A stretch of 64,000 nt of DNA from Longispora albida DSM 44784 (GTDB lineage: Bacteria; Actinomycetota; Actinomycetes; Mycobacteriales; Micromonosporaceae): positions 1-64,000 of the forward strand of contig NZ_KB903817.1 of the NCBI RefSeq assembly GCF_000379825.1, written 5' to 3'. Below the pieces are notes generated by a model. That model had not been told where the DNA came from. It worked only from the letters and a program-made list of their open reading frames with translations, and did not search any database. Made by a program: the position numbers and the translations under genes. This document shows, in pieces, positions 15,815-24,615 of this stretch (position 1 is the stretch's first letter; every line of letters starts with the position of its first letter).

Positions 15815-16117
15815 TCAGCCGCCGATGCGCATCAGGCGGTAGCCGAGCGGGTCCGAGGGGTCCTCGATCGCGAGAACGTGCACGCCGGCGTCCGGCCGGA
15901 CCCGGCGGAACACGTCGCCGAGCGGCTCGTCGGCCCCGGCGACGATCAGGTGGGCTGGCCGCCCGCCGGCCACCTCCCTGACCGCGCGGCGCAGCCGGGG
16001 GTCGGCCAGCGACCTCGCCATCCGGGCCGCCGCGTCACGAATGGCGAGCAGGCGCGGATCGGGCTGCGCCCCCGCGCCGGCCGCCCCGCCGCCAGAACCC
16101 TGCGTCCCCTGAGTCAC
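15815..16117 (-). CDS. Small hypothetical protein
   Basis: A 100-residue protein of unknown function with a GTG start. A glycine-rich N terminus (about 1-18) precedes a compact region with an alternating charged helix (RLLAIRDAAARMARSLADP) and a beta-rich end (RPAHLIVAGAD, VHVLAIEDPSD). Codon use matches the neighbours, which supports a real gene. It is divergent from the esterase gene. No family is recognised. Confidence 0.55.
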   Translation of the reverse strand: MTQGTQGSGGGAAGAGAQPDPRLLAIRDAAARMARSLADPRLRRAVREVAGGRPAHLIVAGADEPLGDVFRRVRPDAGVHVLAIEDPSDPLGYRLMRIGG

Positions 16118-16273
16118 GCCCTGAGCCTAGCGAGCGGCCGGGCCCTGCGGCCCGCCGGTTGCCGTCGCGGGCCCCGGACCCCGGTGGTCGACGCGGCGGG
16201 GCCGGCTCTGCGATCATCGGTGGGCTTTTCCCTTCCGTGTACCCGGCCACCCGAGCTGAAGGCGCGAACACCC

Positions 16274-16918
16274 ATGACGAACCAGACCGGCCGCCTCGAC
16301 CTCGCGACAGTCCACTCTGGAGGCCGGGCGCTCCCGGCCGGGCGCAGCGCCGTGCCGCCCGGCGGCCTGCTCCACGTACCCGCAGCCGGACCCAGCCGGA
16401 TCGTCCTGCTGCTGCACGGCGCGACGCAGGACGCGGAGTTCGCCATGGACCTGCTGGCCGGCCACGCCGACAAGCACGGCCTGCTGCTCTACGCCCCGAA
16501 GTCCGGCGGCGTGACCTGGGACGTGATCCGCGGCGGGTACGGGCCGGACGTGGCCAGGATCGAGGCCGAACTGCGGGGCATCCTCGCCAGCACGGGGCCG
16601 CTGCCGCTGACGATCGGCGGGTTCTCCGACGGCGCGTCCTACGCTGCCTCGCTCGGCATCATCAACGGCGACATCTTCGACTCCGTGCTGGCCTACTCGC
16701 CCGGGTTCGCCGCGCCGACCAGCGCCACCGGCCGGCCGGACTTCTACGTCTCCCACGGCACCGCCGACCGCATCCTCCCGATCGAGCGCTGCGGCCGCAA
16801 GCTCGCGGGAACGCTGGAGGACGCCGGGTACCCGGTCAGGTACGACGAGTTCGAGGGCGGGCACACCGTGCCGGCGGACATCATCGAGGCGAGTCTCGCC
16901 TGGCTCAACGCTCGCTGA
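16274..16918 (+). CDS. Alpha/beta-hydrolase esterase (phospholipase/carboxylesterase type)
   Basis: A 214-residue cytoplasmic alpha/beta hydrolase. The oxyanion region IVLLLHGATQD precedes the nucleophile elbow GGFSDGAS with Ser118; the acid is probably Asp165 in SHGTADRILP and the base His197 in EGGHTVP, the usual order for the YpfH/carboxylesterase-2 group. The ATG at 16274 is chosen because upstream in-frame sequence has no coding character. The gene ends 14 bases inside the convergent inositol monophosphatase gene. The substrate is unknown. Confidence 0.88.
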   Translation: MTNQTGRLDLATVHSGGRALPAGRSAVPPGGLLHVPAAGPSRIVLLLHGATQDAEFAMDLLAGHADKHGLLLYAPKSGGVTWDVIRGGYGPDVARIEAELRGILASTGPLPLTIGGFSDGASYAASLGIINGDIFDSVLAYSPGFAAPTSATGRPDFYVSHGTADRILPIERCGRKLAGTLEDAGYPVRYDEFEGGHTVPADIIEASLAWLNAR

Positions 16919-17687
16919 GCAGGTCCACTATGGAGGCGACGGTCTCGGCGCCTCCGGCGACTATGGCCTTCGAGCGCATCGTGTGTGGCGTGCCGTCGTG
17001 GTCGGCGACCGTCAGGCCGGCCTCCCGGCAGATCACCGAACCGGCAGCCATGTCCCAGGGCGTGTTGTTGTAGAGGACGACGGCGTCGACCTTGCCCGCC
17101 GCGAGGCAGGCCAGGTCGGTGACCGCGCTGCCGAGGATCCGGACGCGCTGGATGTGCGGCACGAGCCGGCTCACGAAGCCGAACCGGTAGGCGTTGCGCT
17201 CGTCCGCTCCGTCGCCGTACGCAAAGTCGCCGATGGCCACCAGCGACTCGGCGAGCGGGCGCGGCCGGTGGACGAGCCGGTTGCCGTCGATGTCGAAGGC
17301 TCCGGCGCCCTCGGCGGCGTAGTAGCGCTCGCCGAGGAACGGGAGGTCGACCACGCCGAGGACTGACGTCGTGCCCTCGCGGACCAGGCCGAGGCTGACG
17401 GCGCACATCGGCAGCCCGTGGGCGAAGTTCACGGTGCCGTCGATCGGGTCGAGTGCCCACATCAGGTCACCGCTGCCGGTCAGGCCCTCCTCCTCGCCGA
17501 GGAACGCGATGTCCGGCGTGCGGGTACGGAGGAAGTCGCGGACCGTGCGCTCGACGGCCACGTCCACCTCCGTGACCGGGTCCTTCTCGTTCTTGTAGAC
17601 GACGGTTTCCGGGCGGGCCTTCGTGGCCAGTGCGCTGCCGAGGGCCACGGCTTCCAGGGCGATCGGGAGCAGGGATGAAGGGTTCAC
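16905..17687 (-). CDS. Inositol monophosphatase family protein
   Basis: A 260-residue Mg-dependent phosphatase of the FIG superfamily, acting on inositol-1-phosphate or a related sugar phosphate. The metal-site motifs are present: GEEEG with Glu65/Glu66, DPIDGT with Asp80 and Asp83, and WDMAAG with Asp212. The start is taken as the GTG at 17687, where family similarity begins (NPSSLLPIALEAV); the frame stays open 29 codons further upstream, into a large inverted repeat region, which is less likely to be coding. The 3' end overlaps the esterase gene. Confidence 0.9.
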   Translation of the reverse strand: MNPSSLLPIALEAVALGSALATKARPETVVYKNEKDPVTEVDVAVERTVRDFLRTRTPDIAFLGEEEGLTGSGDLMWALDPIDGTVNFAHGLPMCAVSLGLVREGTTSVLGVVDLPFLGERYYAAEGAGAFDIDGNRLVHRPRPLAESLVAIGDFAYGDGADERNAYRFGFVSRLVPHIQRVRILGSAVTDLACLAAGKVDAVVLYNNTPWDMAAGSVICREAGLTVADHDGTPHTMRSKAIVAGGAETVASIVDLLSER

Positions 17688-17751
17688 CTGCCAACAGGTA
17701 CCAGAAAAATCTTTGCTTTTGCTCTCCTGATCTTGATCTGACCTGAAGTGG

Positions 17752-17848
17752 CCCGGTGAGAACGAATCTGGCAAGCATCGCGGTCTCCCTCGTACCGGTG
17801 TTGTACGTGGGAGACCGCGATGCGCAGTCCAGATTCGCTCTCACCGGG
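17752..17848. repeat. 97-bp near-perfect inverted repeat
   Basis: The outer arm CCCGGTGAGAACGAATCTGG (17752-17771) matches the reverse complement of 17829-17848 with one mismatch. The inner arm GCATCGCGGTCTCCC (17775-17789) matches 17809-17823 perfectly, and CGTAC/GTACG (17791-17795, 17803-17807) closes the tip. It lies 9 bases after the stop of the M4 protease and 64 bases before the start of the phosphatase gene, both on the minus strand. It may terminate the protease transcript or be a small MITE-like insertion; no target duplication is obvious. Confidence 0.85.
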
Positions 17849-17857
17849 TCCAAACGG

Positions 17858-20812
17858 TCAGCAGGGGCCGGCGTTTTGCCAGACTGCCCAGGACTGGGGC
17901 GCGCCCGGTTCGGCTCCGGTGGACCACCAGGTGGAGTTCCACAGGTGACCGTTGTGGGTGACGCGGTCGCCGGGGACGTAGGAAGTGCCGGAACTCCAGC
18001 CCGGCACGCCGGAGCAGTTACCGGGCGGGGCTGTCACCGTCAGGGTGTAGACCACCGAGTGCTGGCCGCTGGCTGCGGTCGCGGTGACGGTGAGCTGATA
18101 GACCCCGGCGGGTGTGCTGGAACTGGTGGAGACGTTCAGCGTCGCCGAGCCGCCCGAGGTCACCTGGCCGGGGTCGACGTTCGCCGTGGCACCGGACGGC
18201 GCTCCGGTGACGGAGAAGGTCAGCAGTTGCGGGTTGCCGGACGTCGTGGCCGTGGAGACGGCGGAGGACGCTGACTGTCCAGCCTGGACGGAGCCGGATG
18301 TGGGGTTGAGCGTCACGGAGAAGTCGTTGTTCGTGTCCGTGACGGTCAGGGTGTAGCCGTCGGTCCGCGTGCCGGAGTTGGCCGTGCCGGCGACCGCGAA
18401 CGTGCTCGTGCCCGGTGGCGTCTCGGCCGCTGTCGTGATCGTCAGCGTCGACGTGCCGCCGGAGGTGACCTGCGGCGGGTCGAAGGTGGCCACGACGCCG
18501 CTCGGCAGCTCCATCGCCTGGAGAGTGATGGTCTGCGGGTTGCCGGACACCGTCGTGGTCTGGACGGTCGTGGTCAGCGTGCCGCCGGCCTGGACGGTAC
18601 CGGAGTTCGGATTCACCGCGACCGAGAAGTCGTCCGGGATCGGCCCGCCGGTGATGGTGAGCGTGTAGCCGTCGGTCCTGGTACCCGAGTTGGCCACCCC
18701 GGCCACCGCGAAGACGCTCTCACCGGCCGCCGCCTCGGGATCCGTCGCGATCGTCAGCGTCGACGTACCGCCCGAGGTGACAGTGGGCGGGTCGAACGTC
18801 GCCGTCACGCCCTTCGGCAGGCTCTGCGCCGACAGCGTGACCTGCTGCGGGTTGCCGGACACCGTCGTGGTCTGGACGGTCGTGGTCAGCGTGCCGCCGG
18901 CCTGGACGGTGCCGGAGTTCGGGTTCACCTTGACCAGGAAGTCGTCGCTGGGAGCGGTGACGATGGTCAGGCTGTACTGCACCGTGTGCGTCCGGCTGCC
19001 CGTCCCGGTCACGGTCAGCGTGTGCGTACCGGCCGGGGCCGCGGACGTCGTCGAGATGCTGAGCGTCGCTGAGCCGCCGGACATGACCGACGGCGGCGTG
19101 ATCGTGGCGGTGACGCCGGCGGGCGCGCCGGTGACGGTCAGGTTCACGTTGTGCGAGACGCCGCTGATCGTGGTCGTGCTGATCGTGCTGGAGAGCGAGC
19201 CGCCCGGCTGGGTGCTGCCGGACGCCGGGTTCAGCGAGAGGGTGAAGTCGTTCGCCGGCGGTTCGCAGATCGCCTCGCCGGTCTGGGCCGGCACCGACAC
19301 GGCGTCCCACGCCGCCTTGGTCTTCGCGTGCAGGGCGCACGTGCTGTCGAGGTTCTTGGCTGCCTGAAGGGTGGTCACCCGGTACTTCCGGTACGTCATG
19401 CCGGACGTCTTGAGCAGCATGCCGCCGTAGAACACCTTGCCGGCCAGCTGGATGCCCACCCCGGTCACCGTGGTGTTGTTGCAGGTCGGGCTGTCCGGCT
19501 TGCCGCCGCCGGGGCTGGAACCCTCGGCGAGCAGGTAGAACCAGTGGTTGAACGGGCCGGCGGCCTTGTGCGTCTCGGTGCCCGGGATCGCCGACGAGTA
19601 GCAGTTCGGGTCGCTGTTGACGAGCGAGGGGTTGTACATGTTGCGGATCGGCCCGCGCCCGACCAGGTTGACCTCCTCGCCGACCAGGTAGTCGGGCTCG
19701 TCGAACTCGGCAGGCTCGTTGGCGTACGCCTCGGTCAGCGCGCCGAAGATGTCACCGGTCGCCTCGCCGAGCCCGGCCTCCTGGCCAGCTCCGCCCGGCG
19801 TGTACTGGTCGATGGCGTGCCCGTGCTCGTGGCCCACCACGTCCATCGCGGCGATCCACTGGCTGGCGTTGTTCCGGCCGATCTCGATGTGGTCGCCGGT
19901 CCAGTACGCGTTGACCTGGTTGAGGCCGACCTGGATCGGCACGCCACGGCCGTTGCCGTCGATGCCGTTGCGGCCCAGCCAGTTCTTCAGCATGTCCCAC
20001 TGGTTCTTGGTGGACCAGAGCACGTCGACGCAGCCGGTCTCCTTGGACGTCGCCTGGCCGTTGCCCCAGGTGTCCGTGGACTTCGAGAACGGCTGCTTGG
20101 TCGCGTAGTCCTGGCAGACGACGCCGGGCCGGTTCGGGTCGGCCGTGGTGTACGCCGACCCGGTGCGGGTGGTGTCGATGGCCAGCGGGTTGGGGCCGTT
20201 CCACTGGCTCTGGCCGGTACCGGCGAACACGTCGTCGCGCTGCCCGAGGACGGAACCGTCGTTCGCGTCCACGTACACGTGGAGGCGGCTGGGGGCGGTG
20301 GCCGTCGTGCCCGTGACCACGGTCTCCCACGCGAGGCGGGGCGCGGTGTCGCCGACCGTGTAGACGATCAGCCGGCGCGAGTCGACCCGGTCCACAGTGG
20401 TCAGCCGGCTCCTGGACGTCGCCTCCGCCGTACTGGCCGCGATGCCGGGAACCGTCGACACCGCGATCGGCCGCCGCGAGGCCACGCTGGTCTCCCGGAC
20501 CCGCCCCGTGCCGTCCGCGAGCACCACGGCGTCGCCGCCCACGACGGGCAGGCCACGGTACGTGCGCTCGTAGGCGACGGAGAACAGGTTGTTCACCCAG
20601 GGAGTGACCATCCTGCGGTCGTACTTCTCGGAACTGCTGCTCCTGGCCAGCGAGTCGAGCCCGCTGGCCACAGCACGGTCAGCGGCCTGCACGGCGAGGA
20701 CCTGCGGGCTGGGACGGTCTGCTGTGGCCGGTGCCGCCGCGGCTGCTGGTGACGGCCAGAGGACGGCAGGTGCTGCCGCCGCGGCCAGGGTGAGGGCGAG
20801 GAATTGTTTCAC
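17858..20812 (-). CDS. Secreted M4 (thermolysin-like) metalloprotease
   Basis: A 984-residue extracellular zinc protease precursor. After a signal peptide (about 1-30) comes an FTP/PepSY-type propeptide to about residue 200, then the peptidase M4 domain with the zinc/catalytic motif HEHGH at 328-332 and the third ligand region [11 protein letters not shown] (Glu350). A stretch from about 520 holds four Ig-like repeats of about 85-105 residues (pattern NPxSGxxQAGG ... SGGxxTLxI), and the C terminus is a chitin-binding CBM5/12-type module ([16 protein letters not shown]). GTG at 20812 is preferred for its GGGGAG site seven bases upstream; an upstream TTG would add five residues. A secreted emfourin-like inhibitor is encoded at 48985. 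Confidence 0.93.
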   Translation of the reverse strand: MKQFLALTLAAAAAPAVLWPSPAAAAAPATADRPSPQVLAVQAADRAVASGLDSLARSSSSEKYDRRMVTPWVNNLFSVAYERTYRGLPVVGGDAVVLADGTGRVRETSVASRRPIAVSTVPGIAASTAEATSRSRLTTVDRVDSRRLIVYTVGDTAPRLAWETVVTGTTATAPSRLHVYVDANDGSVLGQRDDVFAGTGQSQWNGPNPLAIDTTRTGSAYTTADPNRPGVVCQDYATKQPFSKSTDTWGNGQATSKETGCVDVLWSTKNQWDMLKNWLGRNGIDGNGRGVPIQVGLNQVNAYWTGDHIEIGRNNASQWIAAMDVVGHEHGHAIDQYTPGGAGQEAGLGEATGDIFGALTEAYANEPAEFDEPDYLVGEEVNLVGRGPIRNMYNPSLVNSDPNCYSSAIPGTETHKAAGPFNHWFYLLAEGSSPGGGKPDSPTCNNTTVTGVGIQLAGKVFYGGMLLKTSGMTYRKYRVTTLQAAKNLDSTCALHAKTKAAWDAVSVPAQTGEAICEPPANDFTLSLNPASGSTQPGGSLSSTISTTTISGVSHNVNLTVTGAPAGVTATITPPSVMSGGSATLSISTTSAAPAGTHTLTVTGTGSRTHTVQYSLTIVTAPSDDFLVKVNPNSGTVQAGGTLTTTVQTTTVSGNPQQVTLSAQSLPKGVTATFDPPTVTSGGTSTLTIATDPEAAAGESVFAVAGVANSGTRTDGYTLTITGGPIPDDFSVAVNPNSGTVQAGGTLTTTVQTTTVSGNPQTITLQAMELPSGVVATFDPPQVTSGGTSTLTITTAAETPPGTSTFAVAGTANSGTRTDGYTLTVTDTNNDFSVTLNPTSGSVQAGQSASSAVSTATTSGNPQLLTFSVTGAPSGATANVDPGQVTSGGSATLNVSTSSSTPAGVYQLTVTATAASGQHSVVYTLTVTAPPGNCSGVPGWSSGTSYVPGDRVTHNGHLWNSTWWSTGAEPGAPQSWAVWQNAGPC
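18533..18910 (-). repeat. 66-bp exact direct repeat inside protease
   Basis: Bases 18533-18598 and 18845-18910 are identical and lie 312 bases (104 codons) apart, within the second and third Ig-like repeats of the protease. It shows recent internal duplication or homogenisation of the domain array. Confidence 0.85.
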
Positions 20813-20875
20813 AAGGACACTCCCCAATCAATCGACATTGATCGAAGTACCTTGTAGCACGCACAGGAAGGTTTC

Positions 20876-21388
20876 CTAATAATTACTGGGGGAGTTGACA
20901 CCCTTGCGCGGCCCTTGCGCCTGTTCCTCCCCGAGCTGGCTGGCGGCGAGGGTGTAGCGGACCTTGGCCGACGGCCGCGCGCCGAGCCGCTCGTAGAAGC
21001 GCTGGGCACCATCGTTCCACTGTGGAGTCTGCCACTGCAGTTCGTCGTGAGCCCCGGCCGCGACTGCGCGCAGCAGCCGCAGCCCGAGGCCACTGCCGCG
21101 CTGCCCCTCGCGGACGAAGAGGCAGTCCAGATGCGTGTACTCCCGCCCGGCCCACGTGGAGTAGTCGACCGTGTAGGTGGCATAGCCGATCAGCCGGTCC
21201 CCCTCTGCGGCGATCAGGCAGAAGAGCCTCGGCCGCTGGCCGAAGAGAGCTTCACCGAGTCGTACCGCGAGGTCGGACGGCACTGCTGGTGCCCGCTCGT
21301 ACGCGGCGTGCTCGGCGCAGATGAGCGCGAGTTCTGGCAGGTCCCCGGCGCGTGCTGCGCGGATCTCGGAATGTGTACCGGCTGGCAT
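20876..21388 (-). CDS. GNAT family N-acetyltransferase
   Basis: A 170-residue acetyltransferase of the GNAT fold. It begins EIRAARAGDLPELALICAEH, has the acetyl-CoA loop REGQRGSGLGLRLL, and ends with the family strand NDGAQRFYERLGARP, resembling the diamine/aminoglycoside-type acetyltransferases. The ATG at 21388 is chosen over a longer frame because homologous sequence starts there. It is divergent from the alanine-leader attenuator gene by 120 bases. The substrate is unknown. Confidence 0.88.
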   Translation of the reverse strand: MPAGTHSEIRAARAGDLPELALICAEHAAYERAPAVPSDLAVRLGEALFGQRPRLFCLIAAEGDRLIGYATYTVDYSTWAGREYTHLDCLFVREGQRGSGLGLRLLRAVAAGAHDELQWQTPQWNDGAQRFYERLGARPSAKVRYTLAASQLGEEQAQGPRKGVNSPSNY

Positions 21389-21473
21389 GGCTCGACTATC
21401 CGGTGCGCGTGGCTGCGTGCGGCAGGGGTGATCGCGCCGGATACCCGCGAGATCTGGCCAGCCGCAATTCGTG

Positions 21474-21501
21474 TGACGGCTGCCGGGCCCGGGGCTAGGC
21501 T
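21474..21501 (+). promoter_or_regulatory. Candidate promoter of the alanine leader
   Basis: TGACGG (21474-21479) and TAGGCT (21496-21501) form a -35/-10 pair with a 16-base spacer. The expected start point, about 7 bases downstream, coincides with the ATG of the leader peptide at 21509, which would make the leader mRNA leaderless, as in many actinomycete attenuators. Confidence 0.5.
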
Positions 21502-21508
21502 GGCCGGC

Positions 21509-21577
21509 ATGACTGTCAGGTTCGGATTCAGCGCTGCCGCGCGAGCTGCTTGCTCGCCGGCCGCCGCCGCTGCCTGA
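21509..21577 (+). CDS. Alanine-rich leader peptide (attenuator)
   Basis: A 22-codon frame, MTVRFGFSAAARAACSPAAA ending in two more alanines and TGA. Ten of 22 codons are alanine, including a run of five before the stop. It lies 95 bases upstream of an alanyl-tRNA-synthetase-like gene with a perfect intrinsic terminator between them. A small hairpin, GCGAGC/GCTCGC (21541-21546, 21552-21557), overlaps the first alanine cluster, and CCGGCCGCC (21557-21565) can pair with GGCGACCGG (21595-21603) of the terminator with one mismatch, giving an antiterminator. Scarce charged tRNA-Ala would stall the ribosome and allow read-through. Confidence 0.8.
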   Translation: MTVRFGFSAAARAACSPAAAAA

Positions 21578-21590
21578 CCTCGTTCTCACA

Positions 21591-21622
21591 CCCCGGCGAC
21601 CGGAGACGGTCGCCGGGGTTTT
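21591..21622 (+). terminator. Attenuator terminator before the AlaS-like gene
   Basis: CCCCGGCGACCG (21591-21602) pairs perfectly with CGGTCGCCGGGG (21607-21618) around a GAGA loop and is followed by TTTT (21619-21622). It sits 13 bases after the leader stop and 49 bases before the ATG of the downstream gene, so it can only act as a conditional terminator of that gene. Confidence 0.85.
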
Positions 21623-21671
21623 CGCATGCCCCGGTGCGCTGGTCTCCGTCTTTACAGAAAAGGACAGATCC

Positions 21672-22850
21672 ATGCGTACCTCCGAGATCCGCGACACTTT
21701 CCTCCAGTACTTCCGGGAGCGCGGCCACCAGCCGATCACCGGGAGCACCCTCATCCCGCCGCCGGGCGACCCGGTGCTGTTCACGACCTCTGGCATGCAC
21801 CCGCTGACCCCGTACCTGGAGGGCCAGCGGCACCCGCTCGGCCGCCGCCTGGTCAACGTCCAGCGCTGCCTGCGCACGACCGATCTCGACGAGGTCGGTG
21901 ACCGCACCCACCTGACGGTGTTCGAGATGCTCGGCTCCTGGTCGCTGGGGGACTACGACGGGCCCCAGAGCCTCCGGTGGGGTTACGAGCTGCTCCGTGA
22001 CGGCTTCGGCATCCCGGAGAGCCGGCTGCACGTGACCGTGTTCGGCGGCGAGGAACGCCTCGGGCTCCTCGAACCCGACTCGCGGTCACTCGGCACCTGG
22101 CGGGAGCTGGGCGTGCCGGTCGAGCTGACCGGTGAGGACAACTGGTGGTCCAACGGCCCGACCGGCCCGTGCGGCCCCGACTCCGAGATCTTCGTCTGGA
22201 CGGGCGAGGGCACACCGGTCGGCACACCTGGCACCGACAGCAGGTGGGTGGAGGTGTGGAACCACGTCTCCATGCGCTACGAACGCCGGCGGGACCACAC
22301 CCTGCACCCGCTCCGTCAGTCCAACGTGGACACCGGCATGGGACTCGAACGCCTGATGATGGTGCTCGGCGGCAAGTCCTCGGTCTACGAGTGCGACGTG
22401 TTCGAACCGTGGACCCGGACCGTGTCCCAGCTCTGGCCGGGGCTCGGGATCGAGGACTTCCGGGTCGTCTGCGACCACCTGCGTTCCTCGGTGGTCGTGT
22501 GCGGGGACGGGATCACGCCGTCGAACACCGGGCGCGGGTACGTCCTCCGGCGGCTGGTCCGCCGTCTGCTGACCGTGCTGTGGCGGCACGACCCCGGCCT
22601 CACGCTCGGCGACCTGCCGGACGAGCCGGGCCTGGAGACCCTGGGGCACTTCGGGCAGCCGCGTGAGTGGTACCCGATCCGTGAAGTACTCGTCGGGGAG
22701 GAACGCCGCTTCCGCAGCCTGCTCGACCGGGGGCGGCCGGTCGTGTCCAGGCTCCGGCGCCGGGGCGAGCTGACCGGCGGCGACTTCGAGTACCTCCGCG
22801 ACACCCACGGCCTGCCCCGCGACCTGGTCGAGGAACTGCTGCTCACGTAG
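21672..22850 (+). CDS. Alanyl-tRNA-synthetase-like protein, core domain only
   Basis: A 392-residue protein matching the N-terminal class II catalytic and tRNA-recognition part of AlaS. Visible matches: RTSEIRDTFLQYFRERGH at the start, the motif 2 area NVQRCLRTTDLDEVGD and FEMLGSWSLGDY, WSNGPTGPCGPDSEIF, the motif 3 stretch DTGMGLERLMMVLGGKSSVY, and NTGRGYVLRRLVRR. The editing domain and C-Ala domain of full AlaS (about 870-900 residues) are absent, so it cannot be the only AlaS. It may charge tRNA-Ala or activate alanine for another acceptor. ATG 21672 has AGGA seven bases upstream. Control is through the alanine leader and terminator. Confidence 0.85.
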   Translation: MRTSEIRDTFLQYFRERGHQPITGSTLIPPPGDPVLFTTSGMHPLTPYLEGQRHPLGRRLVNVQRCLRTTDLDEVGDRTHLTVFEMLGSWSLGDYDGPQSLRWGYELLRDGFGIPESRLHVTVFGGEERLGLLEPDSRSLGTWRELGVPVELTGEDNWWSNGPTGPCGPDSEIFVWTGEGTPVGTPGTDSRWVEVWNHVSMRYERRRDHTLHPLRQSNVDTGMGLERLMMVLGGKSSVYECDVFEPWTRTVSQLWPGLGIEDFRVVCDHLRSSVVVCGDGITPSNTGRGYVLRRLVRRLLTVLWRHDPGLTLGDLPDEPGLETLGHFGQPREWYPIREVLVGEERRFRSLLDRGRPVVSRLRRRGELTGGDFEYLRDTHGLPRDLVEELLLT

Positions 22851-22870
22851 CTCACACGTGAGGGGGCTGG

Positions 22871-23431
22871 TCAGTGCAGTGACGGCTCGCGGAAGTAGGT
22901 CAGCGGGGTGGCCTCAGGTTCCCCGTCGAGGTGGCGCAGGATCTCCTCGGCGAACGCGAGGTAGTTCGACCCGGTGGCGGTGACGATGTTGGCATCGGTG
23001 ACCAGGGTTTCGGCGAGCATCGTGCCCCGGCCGTCGACAGCGGCGTACGCGGCCTCGTCCGGGGTCAGCGAAGCGGTGTAGCTGGCGTTGTCCAGGACGC
23101 CGCTGTCGGCGAGCAGGGCCGGCCCGGCGCAGATGGCGGCCAGCAGCTTGCCCCGGGCGTGCATGGCCTGGATGAGGTTCGTGAGGCCGGGGTGCTGGAA
23201 CAGGCTGGCGGGGAACCCGCCGGGGATGATCAGCGCGTCGTAGGCGTCCGGGTCGATGGCGGCGACGGCCTGGTCCGGCTGGATGGTCAGCCGGCCGGTG
23301 GAGACCACCGGCTGGGTGGTGGGGCCGACCGTGGTCAGCGTGTGCCCGGTGCCCTGGAGCGCGGTGACGAGCACGGCGATCTCGAACTCGGCGAAGCTGT
23401 CGTAGACGAACAGCAGGATCTTCTTGTGCAT
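22871..23431 (-). CDS. DJ-1/PfpI family protein
   Basis: A 186-residue class I glutamine-amidotransferase-like protein of the DJ-1/PfpI superfamily. The nucleophile elbow AAICAGP carries Cys101, and the strand-turn DALIIPGGFPASLF and the early Glu15/Glu17 region fit the family. Members act as deglycases, chaperones or isonitrile hydratases; which applies here cannot be told. The ATG at 23431 gives the usual MHKKILLFVYDSFAEFE start. It is convergent with the AlaS-like gene (21 bases between stops). Confidence 0.88.
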   Translation of the reverse strand: MHKKILLFVYDSFAEFEIAVLVTALQGTGHTLTTVGPTTQPVVSTGRLTIQPDQAVAAIDPDAYDALIIPGGFPASLFQHPGLTNLIQAMHARGKLLAAICAGPALLADSGVLDNASYTASLTPDEAAYAAVDGRGTMLAETLVTDANIVTATGSNYLAFAEEILRHLDGEPEATPLTYFREPSLH

Positions 23432-23529
23432 GATCGCGCACGGTATCCGGCTCACGGCGCCGCTGAGGGGGAATTATCGGCAGGAGCAGGTCAGCGGGTC
23501 GCGGAGATGTTTCCGGCCGGCGTGGTGGC

Positions 23530-23790
23530 TTGCCGGAATTCGCGCGTGTGTTCGAGACTCCGTGGGTGGAGGAAATCGCTGCATGGCACAACGGCCTGAC
23601 CGGTATCGACCAGATGATTGTCTTCGTCCGGCGTAATCCGGCGGGGCTCTGCGAGGTGGAAGTCCGGACCGTGGAGGGCTCCCGTCTCCAGGAACTGCTG
23701 ACCGAGGCCAACGCCCTGGCCCTCGCCGCCCAGATCCGCAAACGGGCCAGGGGCCGGTGGGAACGAGTACTCGTACCTGCTGAGCTCTGA
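23530..23790 (+). CDS. Small hypothetical protein
   Basis: An 86-residue protein of unknown function; codon use is clearly coding. It starts at TTG 23530 (no better in-frame start exists before the first conserved-looking segment; a GTG at 23548 is an alternative). The sequence alternates a beta-rich half (QMIVFVRRNP, CEVEVRTVEG) and a C-terminal basic helix (LAAQIRKRARGRWERV). It is divergent from the DJ-1 gene and 40 bases upstream of the SRPBCC gene, perhaps one transcript. Confidence 0.6.
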   Translation: MPEFARVFETPWVEEIAAWHNGLTGIDQMIVFVRRNPAGLCEVEVRTVEGSRLQELLTEANALALAAQIRKRARGRWERVLVPAEL

Positions 23791-23830
23791 CCTCAGGCAC
23801 CGGCCGCCGCCGGGGCAGCACAATGGTCCC

Positions 23831-24322
23831 GTGCCAGTTGTGGAAGCCTCCGTCGTCGTGCCGGTGCCCCCGGCCCTCGCGTTCGCCGTGTCGCAGACGA
23901 CCGCGCCCGTCCGGTACCGCTGGGATCCGTTCATCCGCGAGCAGCACTTCGCAGACGGTGCGACCCGGCCGGGCAAGGGCGTGCGCACGTTCACCCGGTC
24001 GCGGCACGGGATCGTGATGGTCAGCGAGTACGTGTCGTACAACCCGCCCAGCAACGTCGGCATGAAGATGGTGCGCGGGCCGTGGTTCTTCGAGGTGTTC
24101 GCCGGCGGCTGGCGGTTCGGGCCGGCCGCCGAGCCGGGGCACGCGACAGCCGTCTGGCGGTACAGCTTCCGGTGCCGCCCGGCCTGGCTCCGGCCGGTCG
24201 CGGAGCGGATCGGGGTGTGGCTGCTCGGCCGGGACATCCGCCGCCGGATCCAGGGCTACGCCCGGGGCTGCGCGGATCCGGTGGTGCTGGACGCGGCCAG
24301 GGAGACGCTCGGGCACGACTGA
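23831..24322 (+). CDS. SRPBCC (START-like) family protein
   Basis: A 163-residue protein with the helix-grip fold that binds hydrophobic ligands. It begins PVVEASVVVPVPPALAFAVS, the usual opening strand and helix, and continues through RYRWDPFIREQHF and the cavity strands GIVMVSEYVSYNPP and AVWRYSFRCRP, with a long C-terminal helix. It is probably a polyketide-cyclase-like or lipid-binding protein; no catalytic residues can be assigned. GTG start at 23831. Confidence 0.8.
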   Translation: MPVVEASVVVPVPPALAFAVSQTTAPVRYRWDPFIREQHFADGATRPGKGVRTFTRSRHGIVMVSEYVSYNPPSNVGMKMVRGPWFFEVFAGGWRFGPAAEPGHATAVWRYSFRCRPAWLRPVAERIGVWLLGRDIRRRIQGYARGCADPVVLDAARETLGHD

Positions 24323-24615
24323 CCGCCGGGTCTGACAGCCGCGGGGTTCCCGGGCCATAATCGGCGCTGAGGTCGCACCCACGGGGCATGGTCATCTATG
24401 GGATCCCCGCTCTGCTGTCACCAGGGCGGGCCGGGGCGGCGAGCGGCGGCCGGCTGCCGGGAAGATCAGGTAACGGCCCGCGCGCTGGCTGGTCACAGCA
24501 CGCTTAAGGCTTGGTGACGACAGCGGGACCCCCGGGGTGTGGCAGGCATACTGTGCCAGCTCAGGGCCCCGGACTCGTACCGCCGGGTGCCCGAGGGGAT
24601 GCGTCCGGGGGGTCG

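Noticed and set aside
24323-24615. Possible riboswitch before the AfsR-type regulator
   Set aside because: I looked for c-di-AMP and cobalamin riboswitch core blocks here and upstream of the lytic transglycosylase and cobF and found none convincing.
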